Shown here in pieces: positions 54,746 through 62,534 of a stretch of 64,000 bases of DNA. The stretch is from a virus: the IMG/VR virus record IMGVR_UViG_3300020281_000015, positions 22,010 through 86,009 of that record, one strand, 5' to 3'. The translations under genes and the position numbers were made by a program. Under the pieces are notes generated by a model that did not search any database, had not been told where the DNA came from, and saw only the letters and a program-made list of their open reading frames with translations. Within the stretch, counting starts at the first letter, position 1; every line of letters starts with the position of its first letter.

Positions 54746-56214
54746 TGTATCATGCAATTATTTTTACAGGTTTAGATGTAGGCTCCAAAAACTATTTTAG
54801 GCCACTGGGTGCTTATCGAATAAGAACAGAGTTAGAGTCAAAAGGCTACAAAGTAAAAGTAATTGACTATTTCCATAATCTTGAAGATGAACATATTGAA
54901 ACTGCGTTAGACAAATATGTTGGAAAAGAAACATTATGGGTCGGTTTTAGCACAACATTTTTTAACACTTCAGAATTATTAGCAAAAAGATCACCTTTTT
55001 TTGAAAGGCTACGCAAAAAATATAGTGTGCCTTTTGTAATGGGAGGCGCAAAAAGTATTGTTGAATATTTAGATTGGGCAGATATTTTTATTACTGGTTA
55101 TGCTGATGATGCAACAGTAGCAGTCACTAATTATCTTGCCGACAAAGGTCCTACTCCTGTATGGAGAGATTATAAAGGAAAAAAGGTAATAGATAGCAAT
55201 CATCAATACGATAAAAAAGATTTGTCAAACATAGGTGTTGTATGGAAACCAGAAGATGGCATAGATTCACGTCAAGCGTTACCTATGGAGATAGCAAGGG
55301 GCTGTATCTTTAATTGTGCATTTTGTAATTTTCCATTGAACAATAAAACTAAATTTGATTATGTTAGAGTCAAAGATGATATGCAAAATGAATTTATAAG
55401 GAATTATGAAAATTTTGGTACTACTAGCTATTGGTTAATGGATGATACTTATAATGATAGTATGCAAAAGTTAGAACTAATGCATGATATAATTACATCT
55501 CTTCCTTTTAAGATAAAATTTGACACATATGTTAAACCCGAACTTTTAGTAAGATGGCCAGATCAAATAGATTTATTAGTAGAAACTGGTTTGCGTGGTG
55601 CAAGCTTTGGTGTTGAAAGTCTAAATACCCGTGCAAGACAAGCAATACAAAAAGGTGCTAATGCAGATAAGGTCCTCGATGCAATTACAAGTATGAAACA
55701 AAAAAGTAACGGACAAGTAAAGGTACAATGTAACTTTATAGTAGGACTACCTTATGAAGATGAGAAAAGCATTTGGAAAACACACGAGACTGTAATTAAC
55801 CATGATGCAATAGATTGGTGGAATTGGTATCCCTTACTAATACATTCAAAAGATCATCATGAATATCATTCCCCAATAGATAGAGATCCAGCAAAATATG
55901 GATATGAAGTAGCAAGCACTCCTGTGTTAATTAAAAACACAGGCGCAGGAAAAACAAATGCTTGGAATACAATGTGGCGTAATGATTATATGAATTCTAT
56001 GACAGCTGGTAAATTAGCAGGAAAACTAAGAAATATGGATCAGCCATTATTAAAAATAGGCGGCTGGAGTTGTGGAAGCTACGAGAGTTTAGGTGTTGAT
56101 GTAGACAAACATTATGAGACATTTGACGGCATGGAAAAAGATTTACCTATCGACAGTATGTTACAAAATAAGAAAAAAATAATAGATGATTATATTCAAA
56201 AAGAAATAGTATAG
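54745..56214 (+). CDS. B12-binding-type radical SAM protein
   Basis: The first ~150 residues look like a cobalamin-binding Rossmann fold: FRPLGAYRIRTELESKGYKV, TLWVGFSTTFFNTSELLAKR and VPFVMGGAKSIVEYLDWADI. RGCIFNCAFCNFPLNN then gives C187-x3-C191-x2-C194. ASFGVESLNTRARQAIQKGA and CNFIVGLPYEDEKSIWKTHE are classic for this group (methyltransferases and ring-cyclising enzymes). I do not see the D-x-H-x-x-G signature of the base-off cobalamin binders, so B12 use is uncertain. It is the last gene of the long + strand chain and overlaps the convergent gene by 19 bases. Confidence 0.85.
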   Translation: MYHAIIFTGLDVGSKNYFRPLGAYRIRTELESKGYKVKVIDYFHNLEDEHIETALDKYVGKETLWVGFSTTFFNTSELLAKRSPFFERLRKKYSVPFVMGGAKSIVEYLDWADIFITGYADDATVAVTNYLADKGPTPVWRDYKGKKVIDSNHQYDKKDLSNIGVVWKPEDGIDSRQALPMEIARGCIFNCAFCNFPLNNKTKFDYVRVKDDMQNEFIRNYENFGTTSYWLMDDTYNDSMQKLELMHDIITSLPFKIKFDTYVKPELLVRWPDQIDLLVETGLRGASFGVESLNTRARQAIQKGANADKVLDAITSMKQKSNGQVKVQCNFIVGLPYEDEKSIWKTHETVINHDAIDWWNWYPLLIHSKDHHEYHSPIDRDPAKYGYEVASTPVLIKNTGAGKTNAWNTMWRNDYMNSMTAGKLAGKLRNMDQPLLKIGGWSCGSYESLGVDVDKHYETFDGMEKDLPIDSMLQNKKKIIDDYIQKEIV

Positions 56215-56798
56215 TCTTTATATTTTTCCAAACTTCTTTTTAATATTTCTTGATGTTTTTCTTTGTTTAATTTGCCTAATATAGTCATAATAATTTTTCT
56301 ATCTGGTGATTTAGGCAAATCTGCCGCATGTAGTGCATCATAATTGTTTATAGCAAACCATTTTGTCAAATGATTAGGATGATTTATATATATCTTATCT
56401 TCAACATCTCTTTTTTCTTGAAAGTACATTAATGGTTTATCGTATACCATAAAAGCTTTGTATGAACCAGGTTCATCTTCTTTGTCAGGCCTTGATCCTA
56501 CGTCTTGATGTAACTGACAAGGTATTTTTTGTTCTAAAAAATTTACATATACAACATCATTATATGGTAAGTGGTTATACAATATATCTTGAAAGTTAGG
56601 GATCACTTTTAAAAATCTATTACACCATCCGTAATCTTTATGAAAAGCAAAACTTACAAGCCAAGGAGCAATAAAGTCTTTTGTTGAATATGCAATATTG
56701 TCTTGATTACGTTTCCTTTTTGATTCGTGCCATTTGATAAACTCATCACGATCAACTTTCATCTCTGGTAGGTCTATAGGAGTATACATTAATACCAT
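56196..56798 (-). CDS. Putative 2OG-Fe(II) oxygenase A, 200 aa
   Basis: QKIPCQLHQDVGSRPDKEDE gives H97-x-D99, and NNYDALHAADLPKSPDRKII gives H157 with R167 ten residues later, the usual spacing of distal His to 2OG-binding Arg. DLPEMKVDRDEFIKWHESKR at the N-terminus is shared in form with the next gene (DLPDPPEIDMDEFISWHSDQ), so the two are paralogues. It is the last gene of a three-gene minus-strand set. Confidence 0.75.
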   Translation of the reverse strand: MVLMYTPIDLPEMKVDRDEFIKWHESKRKRNQDNIAYSTKDFIAPWLVSFAFHKDYGWCNRFLKVIPNFQDILYNHLPYNDVVYVNFLEQKIPCQLHQDVGSRPDKEDEPGSYKAFMVYDKPLMYFQEKRDVEDKIYINHPNHLTKWFAINNYDALHAADLPKSPDRKIIMTILGKLNKEKHQEILKRSLEKYKDYTISF

Positions 56799-57496
56799 AT
56801 TTGATACTCCTTGTGTTTTTTTGTACTAGCTTCTAATAACGAAAATAGTCTATCTTTATCGTAATCACCTATTATTGCACATGTAATTCTACTTCCTGTT
56901 GGTGTAGGATTTTCATCAATACCGTGCCATGCCCTATAACTATTTAACATCCAAGCACAACGGTCTTTGGGAAATTTTGCGTATATTTTTTCATCTTTAC
57001 AAAAATCTAAATGATTTCGTCTTTCTTTAAGTGGATTACCTTCAGGATCTTCCATAGTACGTATCCTATGGTTATGAGGCTCTTTCATTCTACTAAAGTA
57101 AAGTGCTTCTTTAGTTTTATTTTTTAAATAAAATCTCATACCCCAAAAGTCATCTGGATCACTATGAGGTTCAACTTTAGATCCTCCGATTTGATTTAAA
57201 AAACTTATGCTTTTCATTTGTGTAAAAGGAAATAAATTTAAATAGTCGACAAGTTCAGGAAAGCGTTTATCAAAATTACAAATCCATGGTTCTTCTGATT
57301 CATATGTATTCCACCATTTCGCCCAACTAATATGCCAGCAATAGCCTCCGTATAAATTTGTGCTATTAACTTTGTTTTGATTATGTTTTAGCATGTATGA
57401 TTTTTGATCACTATGCCAAGATATAAATTCGTCCATATCAATTTCTGGAGGATCAGGAAGATCTAAGGGCGAAAATATTAAATTTTTCCAATCCAT
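56789..57496 (-). CDS. Putative 2OG-Fe(II) oxygenase B, 235 aa
   Basis: GGSKVEPHSDPDDFWGMRFY gives H111-x-D113, and MLNSYRAWHGIDENPTPTGS with SRITCAIIGD gives H191 and R203. The barrel order is complete. N-terminal similarity to the neighbouring oxygenase A shows tandem duplication. It overlaps that gene by ten bases and abuts the next upstream gene with no gap. Phage members of this superfamily hydroxylate peptides, sugars or nucleobases; the substrate is open. Confidence 0.78.
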   Translation of the reverse strand: MDWKNLIFSPLDLPDPPEIDMDEFISWHSDQKSYMLKHNQNKVNSTNLYGGYCWHISWAKWWNTYESEEPWICNFDKRFPELVDYLNLFPFTQMKSISFLNQIGGSKVEPHSDPDDFWGMRFYLKNKTKEALYFSRMKEPHNHRIRTMEDPEGNPLKERRNHLDFCKDEKIYAKFPKDRCAWMLNSYRAWHGIDENPTPTGSRITCAIIGDYDKDRLFSLLEASTKKHKEYQIWY

Positions 57497-58171
57497 TTAT
57501 TTCTTTCTGCCAAATACTCTAATCTGCACTCTAGGCGAAAAAATTTCTGTGGTACAATGTGGCATACTATCATCAAAGTGCCAACATTTATATTTTGATT
57601 CATCAACTTCGTGCATCTCTTTTCCTACTCTGTATTGCAAATGACCGCCACCATCAGAAACATTTAGTGTTATAGCAACACCACCGTTCCTAAAATATAA
57701 TAAATTATCTCTGTATCTAGCATCTGCATGCACTATACCTTTACTAGGTGGAGTTTGACCTACAAGTCTAACACAACTTACATATTTAAGATTAAACTTG
57801 TTTACAATTTCTATTAGACTTTGTGGTGTATCTTCTTTCCATTTCCATGCAGTATCATACACATGCCAAATAGGACTTCTACCTCTAAATGTATCTAAAT
57901 AACAAGTATTCTCTGTTTCAGGAATGCCGGGGATATGTGTAAAGTTATAGTTTACAAATGTTTTATATTTGTTTTCTACTAGATTACGGTTTTCATCGTA
58001 ATGAGTGACATCATCGTACTGTTCAAAGTAACCATCTTTATCATAATTACTACGTCCGTCAGTGTAAATAACAGTAGCGAGAAAGCTTTTATCAAACATA
58101 TTTGTTGACATTAAGTCCGCATAAAGACTTTGCTGATCAAAGTCAACATCTATAGGTACAAAAGCATTCAT
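57497..58171 (-). CDS. Putative 2OG-Fe(II) oxygenase C, 224 aa
   Basis: PPSKGIVHADARYRDNLLYF gives H148-x-D150, and WHFDDSMPHCTTEIFSPRVQ gives distal His205 and Arg214. AITLNVSDGGGHLQYRVGKE is a barrel strand with a small loop. It has a unique N-terminal ~130 residues. It is the first gene of the minus-strand trio, and a double late-promoter motif lies just upstream on the same strand. Confidence 0.72.
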   Translation of the reverse strand: MNAFVPIDVDFDQQSLYADLMSTNMFDKSFLATVIYTDGRSNYDKDGYFEQYDDVTHYDENRNLVENKYKTFVNYNFTHIPGIPETENTCYLDTFRGRSPIWHVYDTAWKWKEDTPQSLIEIVNKFNLKYVSCVRLVGQTPPSKGIVHADARYRDNLLYFRNGGVAITLNVSDGGGHLQYRVGKEMHEVDESKYKCWHFDDSMPHCTTEIFSPRVQIRVFGRKK

Positions 58172-58175
58172 ATAA

Positions 58176-58187
58176 GTATTTATTTAG
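58176..58187 (-). promoter_or_regulatory. Late-promoter-like motif CTAAATAAATAC (minus strand)
   Basis: Read on the minus strand, two overlapping TAAATA cores sit a few bases before the ATG at 58171. They lie in the 24-base divergent gap between the oxygenase trio and the PP-loop gene. The motif faces the trio only. Confidence 0.4.
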
Positions 58188-58195
58188 GGGTATTG

Positions 58196-59077
58196 ATGGT
58201 ACAAACATTTCCGATATCAGCTTTAACACATAATAATTATTTTACTACGTCTGGTCACGGTTCAAGATGGAAAGTAAAATTGAAATCAGGTGACAGGTTT
58301 CCAGATAATTATTACAAGGAAAGTATTAGAGCCGCTCGGCTACTAGACTCTTCAATTGACGCACCTTTGGTATTATTGTTCAGTGGTGGTTTAGATAGTG
58401 AATATATGGTGAATGTTTTTATTAAATCGGGTGTAGAATTTAAAGTAGCAATTATAAGTTACGGAGATTATAATAAACATGATAACAAGTATGCCTTTGA
58501 ATTTTGCAAAAAGCGTAACATAGAGCCTATTGTTATTGATGTCGATATAGAGAAATTTATTACTAGTGGCAGAATAATTGAAATAGCAAATGAAGCCAAA
58601 TGTTGTGCTTATCAGATTCCTAGTATTATGGAAGGTATACTTAAAGTAGATGGTGCTGTAATAATGGCAAACGGAGAACCTTATGTAAAAAACTTTGATG
58701 GTGATTGGCGATGGGAAGAAACTGAAAGAGTCAATAGTTATATGAATTGGTACAAACAAAAAAATATTCTTGGTACACCGGATTTTTTAAGATATACTCC
58801 TCAAATGACAGCAGGTTTTTTGTTAGAACCTAGGGTAATGAAATTAGTGAACAATGAATTACCTGGAAAATTAAGCACTAGAACTAGTAAACATATAATA
58901 TACAGTCAAAACTTTGACCTTGCAAAAAGATCAAAATTTACAGGCTGGGAAAAATTAGAACAAACTGATTTTATGAATAACGAAGTATTCCGTGAATTTG
59001 ATTTATTAAAGAAAAAGTATGACGGGGTTTTCGAAATGCAATACCAAGCTTTACTTGATATACTTTTACCTACATAA
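58196..59077 (+). CDS. PP-loop ATPase (N-type ATP pyrophosphatase superfamily)
   Basis: I choose ATG 58196, with AGGGG ahead, because the longer version starting at 58130 would run back into the divergent gene. LVLLFSGGLDSEYMVNVFIK has the PP-loop S-G-G-L-D-S (residues 63-68). FKVAIISYGDYNKHDNKYAF and IEPIVIDVDIEKFI are the next Rossmann-like strands, and GAVIMANGEPYVKNFDGDWR follows. Members such as asparagine synthetases, QueC and NAD synthetases activate a substrate by adenylation. The exact class is unclear, and no glutaminase domain is attached. Confidence 0.8.
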   Translation: MVQTFPISALTHNNYFTTSGHGSRWKVKLKSGDRFPDNYYKESIRAARLLDSSIDAPLVLLFSGGLDSEYMVNVFIKSGVEFKVAIISYGDYNKHDNKYAFEFCKKRNIEPIVIDVDIEKFITSGRIIEIANEAKCCAYQIPSIMEGILKVDGAVIMANGEPYVKNFDGDWRWEETERVNSYMNWYKQKNILGTPDFLRYTPQMTAGFLLEPRVMKLVNNELPGKLSTRTSKHIIYSQNFDLAKRSKFTGWEKLEQTDFMNNEVFREFDLLKKKYDGVFEMQYQALLDILLPT

Positions 59078-59486
59078 AACCGTCACCATCAGCGCCTCTT
59101 TGAGCTACGCCTTCTGGATCTAATTCATCTTTCCTAGGGTGTTGTATACGAGTCTCTTGTCTTTCTGCCGCAAATTCTGCAAATTCATCAAAACTCATAT
59201 CTTCTACTGTGGTTTCAATAAAACCTGTACCTGATTCAAGGTATGCTCTATGAGGAGCCATCTTTGTTACAGCTTCGTCAGAATCTAAAATGAATACACA
59301 ATGAATATTATCGCCATTATGTTCATAGTTTCTAAACCATATATCACCTTCGTCGGTCATAGTTTTCAATCCATTAAACATAGTTTCAAATTTAGCTTTA
59401 TCATTGTCTAGTTCATCAATCATTTCAGTGACAAATTGGGTAATGCGTCTACCGTTGTGAGGAAATTTCAATGTAACTTTCTTCAT
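59070..59486 (-). CDS. Hypothetical protein, 138 aa, own promoter
   Basis: No family recognised. The protein is acidic at its C-terminus (HPRKDELDPEGVAQRGADGD) and has a beta-rich start (KKVTLKFPHNGRRITQFVTE). A good ribosome-binding site (AAGGAG, six bases from ATG on the minus strand) and a late-type motif precede it. It stands alone between two + strand genes and overlaps the upstream PP-loop gene tail-to-tail by eight bases. Similar short acidic proteins in phages can be regulators, but nothing here shows this. Confidence 0.65.
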   Translation of the reverse strand: MKKVTLKFPHNGRRITQFVTEMIDELDNDKAKFETMFNGLKTMTDEGDIWFRNYEHNGDNIHCVFILDSDEAVTKMAPHRAYLESGTGFIETTVEDMSFDEFAEFAAERQETRIQHPRKDELDPEGVAQRGADGDGFM

Positions 59487-59504
59487 GTTGACTCCTTATT
59501 ACTA

Positions 59505-59513
59505 GTATTTATC
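59505..59513 (-). promoter_or_regulatory. Late promoter motif GATAAATAC (minus strand)
   Basis: On the minus strand the motif ends 18 bases before the 59486 ATG, with AAGGAG between. A second GATAAAT lies just upstream (59514-59520). The spacing is like the best + strand late motifs. Confidence 0.5.
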
Positions 59514-59530
59514 ATTTATCACAATAGCTT

Positions 59531-59541
59531 TATGCTATACA
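59531..59541 (+). promoter_or_regulatory. Possible extended -10 promoter (TATGCTATACA)
   Basis: TGCTATACA is an extended -10 of the same form as the one at 32662 (TGCTATAAT), 20 bases before the next + strand gene. No clear -35 is present. A TTAAATA motif also lies at 59550-59556, immediately before the ATG at 59561. Confidence 0.3.
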
Positions 59542-59560
59542 GATACCGGTTAAATACCAT

Positions 59561-60121
59561 ATGCAGTATTTTATTCTTAACAATCTTATTTATGACACAA
59601 ATTTACTAAAACAAAACATTAAGAATATACAAAATTGGGAGTACTATGGGTCAGGCAGAACTAGATTAGGTGTTGTGCTTTCTGACAAAGATACAATAAA
59701 GCATATAGCTTCCAAATTCAATAAACCTAAAGATATAATTTATAAAATAGAATCAAACTGTATACATCCATACGAAAGAGTGTTACCTCATACTGATCAC
59801 GATAGAAGAGTAACATGTAATATTCCAGTAAGTGGTGATTTTGATAATAGCTTTGTTAAGTTTTATGCTAATAATACTACTGGATCTGCAATACCTGTTG
59901 CACCCAACACTACAAAACCTAACACTGCAAAGAGATATGATAATGCAGAAATGTTAGGAAAAGTTAGTTACACAAAACCTATTTGTTTTGATACGCAAAA
60001 TATACATGGTGTAGATAATCTAACAAAAGAAATACGTTATATTATTACTATATCATTTCGGCTAGATCTAAGCTATGAAAATATATTAAATATGTACAAC
60101 AATGGAGATCTGCTTAAATGA
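59561..60121 (+). CDS. Putative 2OG-Fe(II) oxygenase D, 186 aa
   Basis: YERVLPHTDHDRRVTCNIPV gives H77-x-D79, and ICFDTQNIHGVDNLTKEIRY gives distal His149 and Arg159. It is a short, complete double-stranded beta-helix. Its stop overlaps the start of the PhyH-like gene by four bases, so the two oxygenases are made together. Confidence 0.78.
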   Translation: MQYFILNNLIYDTNLLKQNIKNIQNWEYYGSGRTRLGVVLSDKDTIKHIASKFNKPKDIIYKIESNCIHPYERVLPHTDHDRRVTCNIPVSGDFDNSFVKFYANNTTGSAIPVAPNTTKPNTAKRYDNAEMLGKVSYTKPICFDTQNIHGVDNLTKEIRYIITISFRLDLSYENILNMYNNGDLLK

Positions 60122-60810
60122 TTCAAGGATATGAAATAATCAAAAATTGCTTTGATCCTGTTGATCTTGCAAAGTGTAGTCAAGATCTTCTTGATAGGAA
60201 AGAAGATTCGTATATCTATGAACATGATGGTAGTATAAGGAGTGTGTTTGCACCACATTGGTATAATAAAAATGTTGAAAAGTTTGTGTATAATAATCCT
60301 GCAATTCCTCGTATAAAAGAATTAATAGCAGATGAAATATATGTGCATCAAGTACATTTTAATTACAAATTAGCAGGTGTAGGCGGAGAATATGCATGGC
60401 ATAGCGATTATACATTTTGGCATTACTATGATGGCATGCCCAATCCAAACGCTATAAGTGCCCTGTATCTTTTGGACGACATGACAGATGAAAATGGACC
60501 ATTAGAAGTAAAGATTAATAGTCATAAAGGACCAGTCCAAAAACCTCCAAAAGGGGAGTGGACTATAAAGCATGACAGTAAGGAACTACCTATAAAAACA
60601 CCGTCTAAGACTGCATATAAGCGTCATACAGTGCTTGGCAAAGCTGGTGATGTAGTTTTGATGCATGCTAATTTACTACACGCTAGCAAGGCAAATAAGA
60701 GCCATAAAAACCGAAAAGTGCTATTTATATGCTATAATTCGCTAAAAAACGCCACGACAGAGGCGTTAAGACCTGGTTATATTACCCTAAAAAATTTTAA
60801 GACTGTTTAG
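60118..60810 (+). CDS. Phytanoyl-CoA dioxygenase (PhyH) family protein
   Basis: YAWHSDYTFWHYYDGMPNPN has H95-x-D97. AISALYLLDDMTDENGPLEV is the conserved middle (al-lddmt-enGpl--). GKAGDVVLMHANLLHASKAN has distal His188, and NRKVLFICYNS has the 2OG-binding Arg. The family includes hydroxylases of lipids, ectoine and antibiotics. Near its 3' end the DNA also encodes a terminator for the opposite strand. It overlaps the convergent ATP-grasp gene by 14 bases. Confidence 0.87.
   Translation: MIQGYEIIKNCFDPVDLAKCSQDLLDRKEDSYIYEHDGSIRSVFAPHWYNKNVEKFVYNNPAIPRIKELIADEIYVHQVHFNYKLAGVGGEYAWHSDYTFWHYYDGMPNPNAISALYLLDDMTDENGPLEVKINSHKGPVQKPPKGEWTIKHDSKELPIKTPSKTAYKRHTVLGKAGDVVLMHANLLHASKANKSHKNRKVLFICYNSLKNATTEALRPGYITLKNFKTV
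60742..60767 (-). terminator. Intrinsic terminator for minus-strand operon
   Basis: On the minus strand AACGCC, an eight-base loop and GGCGTT form a six-pair GC-rich stem followed at once by a run of six T (two shared with the stem). It lies 30 bases past the stop of the ATP-grasp gene. It is inside the coding sequence of the convergent PhyH-like gene, where it reads LKNATTEALR. Confidence 0.75.
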
Positions 60811-61933
60811 TAATGTTGATGTGTGTTAGTACGTTTTCGTACTTTATCTCGGCATTTAAGAGCCTTTTATCAGTGGTGATTGCATAGCCATTTAAGCCTA
60901 CAAGTAAGTCCAAACGCCTTAAGTATTGTTGTTGATTTGGTAGTTTGAGCTCATCATATTCTACTCCAGGACGCATAGATACTTTATATTTTCCTTTTCC
61001 TAAGTTAAAATATCTAAATACCACTGCTTTATCAAGCTTAATTTTTTCTTTTGTCTTATGTACAATACTATCCATTAATATTCTATTATAATTACAATTG
61101 GCAGAATATTTTATTATAGTTTGTCCACTTGTACTTAATCTTGGACTAAAGTCTACAAGATATGGAACATTATCACGGACTACAAAATCAGCCATAAAAG
61201 GACCATTATTATAGTCTAAGCTTTCGCACATAATCTTGCAATAATTTCCTATATCACACTGTACAGACGTATCTACTTTGCTAGGCCAAGTAAACCCTGT
61301 TTCAGCTCTAAACGGAAGATCACTAATTTCTATGTCATATATACAGTCTAAAATATATTCTCCATCTACTATTCTGCCTGATACACTTACAGTTGGCCCT
61401 TCAATAAACTCTTGGTATATGTAATGGGAGTTTAGATCATTATAATGTATATCATCCAAAAAGTATCTATATTCACTCCAATTGTTTAACACTTTGATAC
61501 CGATCCCGCCAGTGCCGTTAGCAGGTTTTGCTACCACAGGAAATTGTCTTCTTAGTTTTAAATGGGTTATTGGTACAGGTATACCAATATTATATGCATG
61601 GTTAGTATAATTTTCTTTACTACTTAATATATCACATTGCTGTTTGTTAATACCTACTAGATCATGAATATATGGCAACATCATATCATTATACAAAGGA
61701 AAAATATAATCAATTTTGTGTGTAGATATAATTTCTCTAAGTTGATTTGCAAGTTCCTTTCTATCATCGGTGCTAATAATAAAATTAGGAATTTTATCTG
61801 GTACAGTAGGTAGTAGTTTGTCTAAAAAATCACTTACATGTGTCTGCCATGTATATAACTTATAATTGTTTAGTTCTTGTGTAGTGTATCTTAAATTATC
61901 ACTTTGATAGTTTATAATTACTTTAGGAGCCAT
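60797..61933 (-). CDS. ATP-grasp domain protein
   Basis: QFPVVAKPANGTGGIGIKVL is the ATP-binding glycine-rich loop, HYIYQEFIEGPTVSVSGRIV the strand with the acidic base contact, and VVRDNVPYLVDFSPRLSTSG the Mg-binding end of the ATP-grasp fold. The N-terminal pre-ATP-grasp part has KIDYIFPLYNDMMLPYIHDL. ATP-grasp ligases join a carboxylate to an amine or thiol through an acyl phosphate, often in peptide tailoring or carbamoyl chemistry. It is the last gene of the right-hand minus-strand operon. Confidence 0.87.
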   Translation of the reverse strand: MAPKVIINYQSDNLRYTTQELNNYKLYTWQTHVSDFLDKLLPTVPDKIPNFIISTDDRKELANQLREIISTHKIDYIFPLYNDMMLPYIHDLVGINKQQCDILSSKENYTNHAYNIGIPVPITHLKLRRQFPVVAKPANGTGGIGIKVLNNWSEYRYFLDDIHYNDLNSHYIYQEFIEGPTVSVSGRIVDGEYILDCIYDIEISDLPFRAETGFTWPSKVDTSVQCDIGNYCKIMCESLDYNNGPFMADFVVRDNVPYLVDFSPRLSTSGQTIIKYSANCNYNRILMDSIVHKTKEKIKLDKAVVFRYFNLGKGKYKVSMRPGVEYDELKLPNQQQYLRRLDLLVGLNGYAITTDKRLLNAEIKYENVLTHINITKQS

Positions 61934-62534
61934 ATGTAACCTTATCCCTCATAAATGTGTTCATATAGTGAAATTTCATACTAACAAATCTTATTGTTAC
62001 ATCATACGGTAAAGGCTTACCTCCTAAGCAATGATCATACAATTTGTTTCCAGTCATATGTCCTGCTTTTACATATGCGGCATCTGTAATATTATATTTT
62101 TCATCGTACAATTTACCCATCTTATCACCAAACTTTGATACATTTTGTCCTTGTAGTTGATTGCTTCCTTTTTTACTTACATTGTCTATGTCAAATTTTC
62201 TAATCCAAAAAGCACCCCACTTTCCTCTTTCTTCACAATCGTCTATTTGGAACTTTACAAGTTTCGATATATTTTTTATATTAGTAAAATGACTTTGATC
62301 CCGTCTTGCTAGCAAAGTATCAGTAGTAGTCCAAGGCATATTAGGCAAGTTGTTGTTTGCAATTACTGCTTGTATTTCATCGTCATGTATAGATGCATAT
62401 ACATTTCTATCATCTGCAATGTATTTTACATTTTGCCATTGTGGATCTTTTTGCAGTGAGTGTAATTCAATTTGCGTATTAATAAATTTATAAAACATTT
62501 CTTTATGTTCGAAAGTTAGTTTAACACACTTCAT
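61923..62534 (-). CDS. Hypothetical protein, 203 aa, GNAT-like shape
   Basis: I do not recognise a family with confidence. KYIADDRNVYASIHDDEIQA and VIANNNLPNMPWTTTDTLLA look like the opening strands of an acyltransferase fold, and QIDDCEERGKWGAFWIRKFD resembles the motif B strand and helix of the GNAT-like gene at 53418. No clear acetyl-CoA loop is visible. It overlaps the ATP-grasp gene by 11 bases and the radical SAM gene by one, so joint work with them is likely. Confidence 0.55.
   Translation of the reverse strand: MKCVKLTFEHKEMFYKFINTQIELHSLQKDPQWQNVKYIADDRNVYASIHDDEIQAVIANNNLPNMPWTTTDTLLARRDQSHFTNIKNISKLVKFQIDDCEERGKWGAFWIRKFDIDNVSKKGSNQLQGQNVSKFGDKMGKLYDEKYNITDAAYVKAGHMTGNKLYDHCLGGKPLPYDVTIRFVSMKFHYMNTFMRDKVTYGS

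Noticed and set aside
56199-56235. AAAGA...TCTTT inverted repeat near the convergent gene ends as a terminator
   Set aside because: The stem is five AT-rich pairs with a ten-base loop and a broken T run; too weak to call.
58130-58195. Longer N-terminus for the PP-loop gene starting at 58130
   Set aside because: It would overlap the divergent oxygenase gene head-to-head and lacks a ribosome-binding site; ATG 58196 has AGGGG ahead and matches a compact gene layout.
60730-60738. TGCTATAAT extended -10 inside the PhyH-like gene
   Set aside because: It has no matching -35, lies within coding sequence and would drive transcription into a convergent gene.
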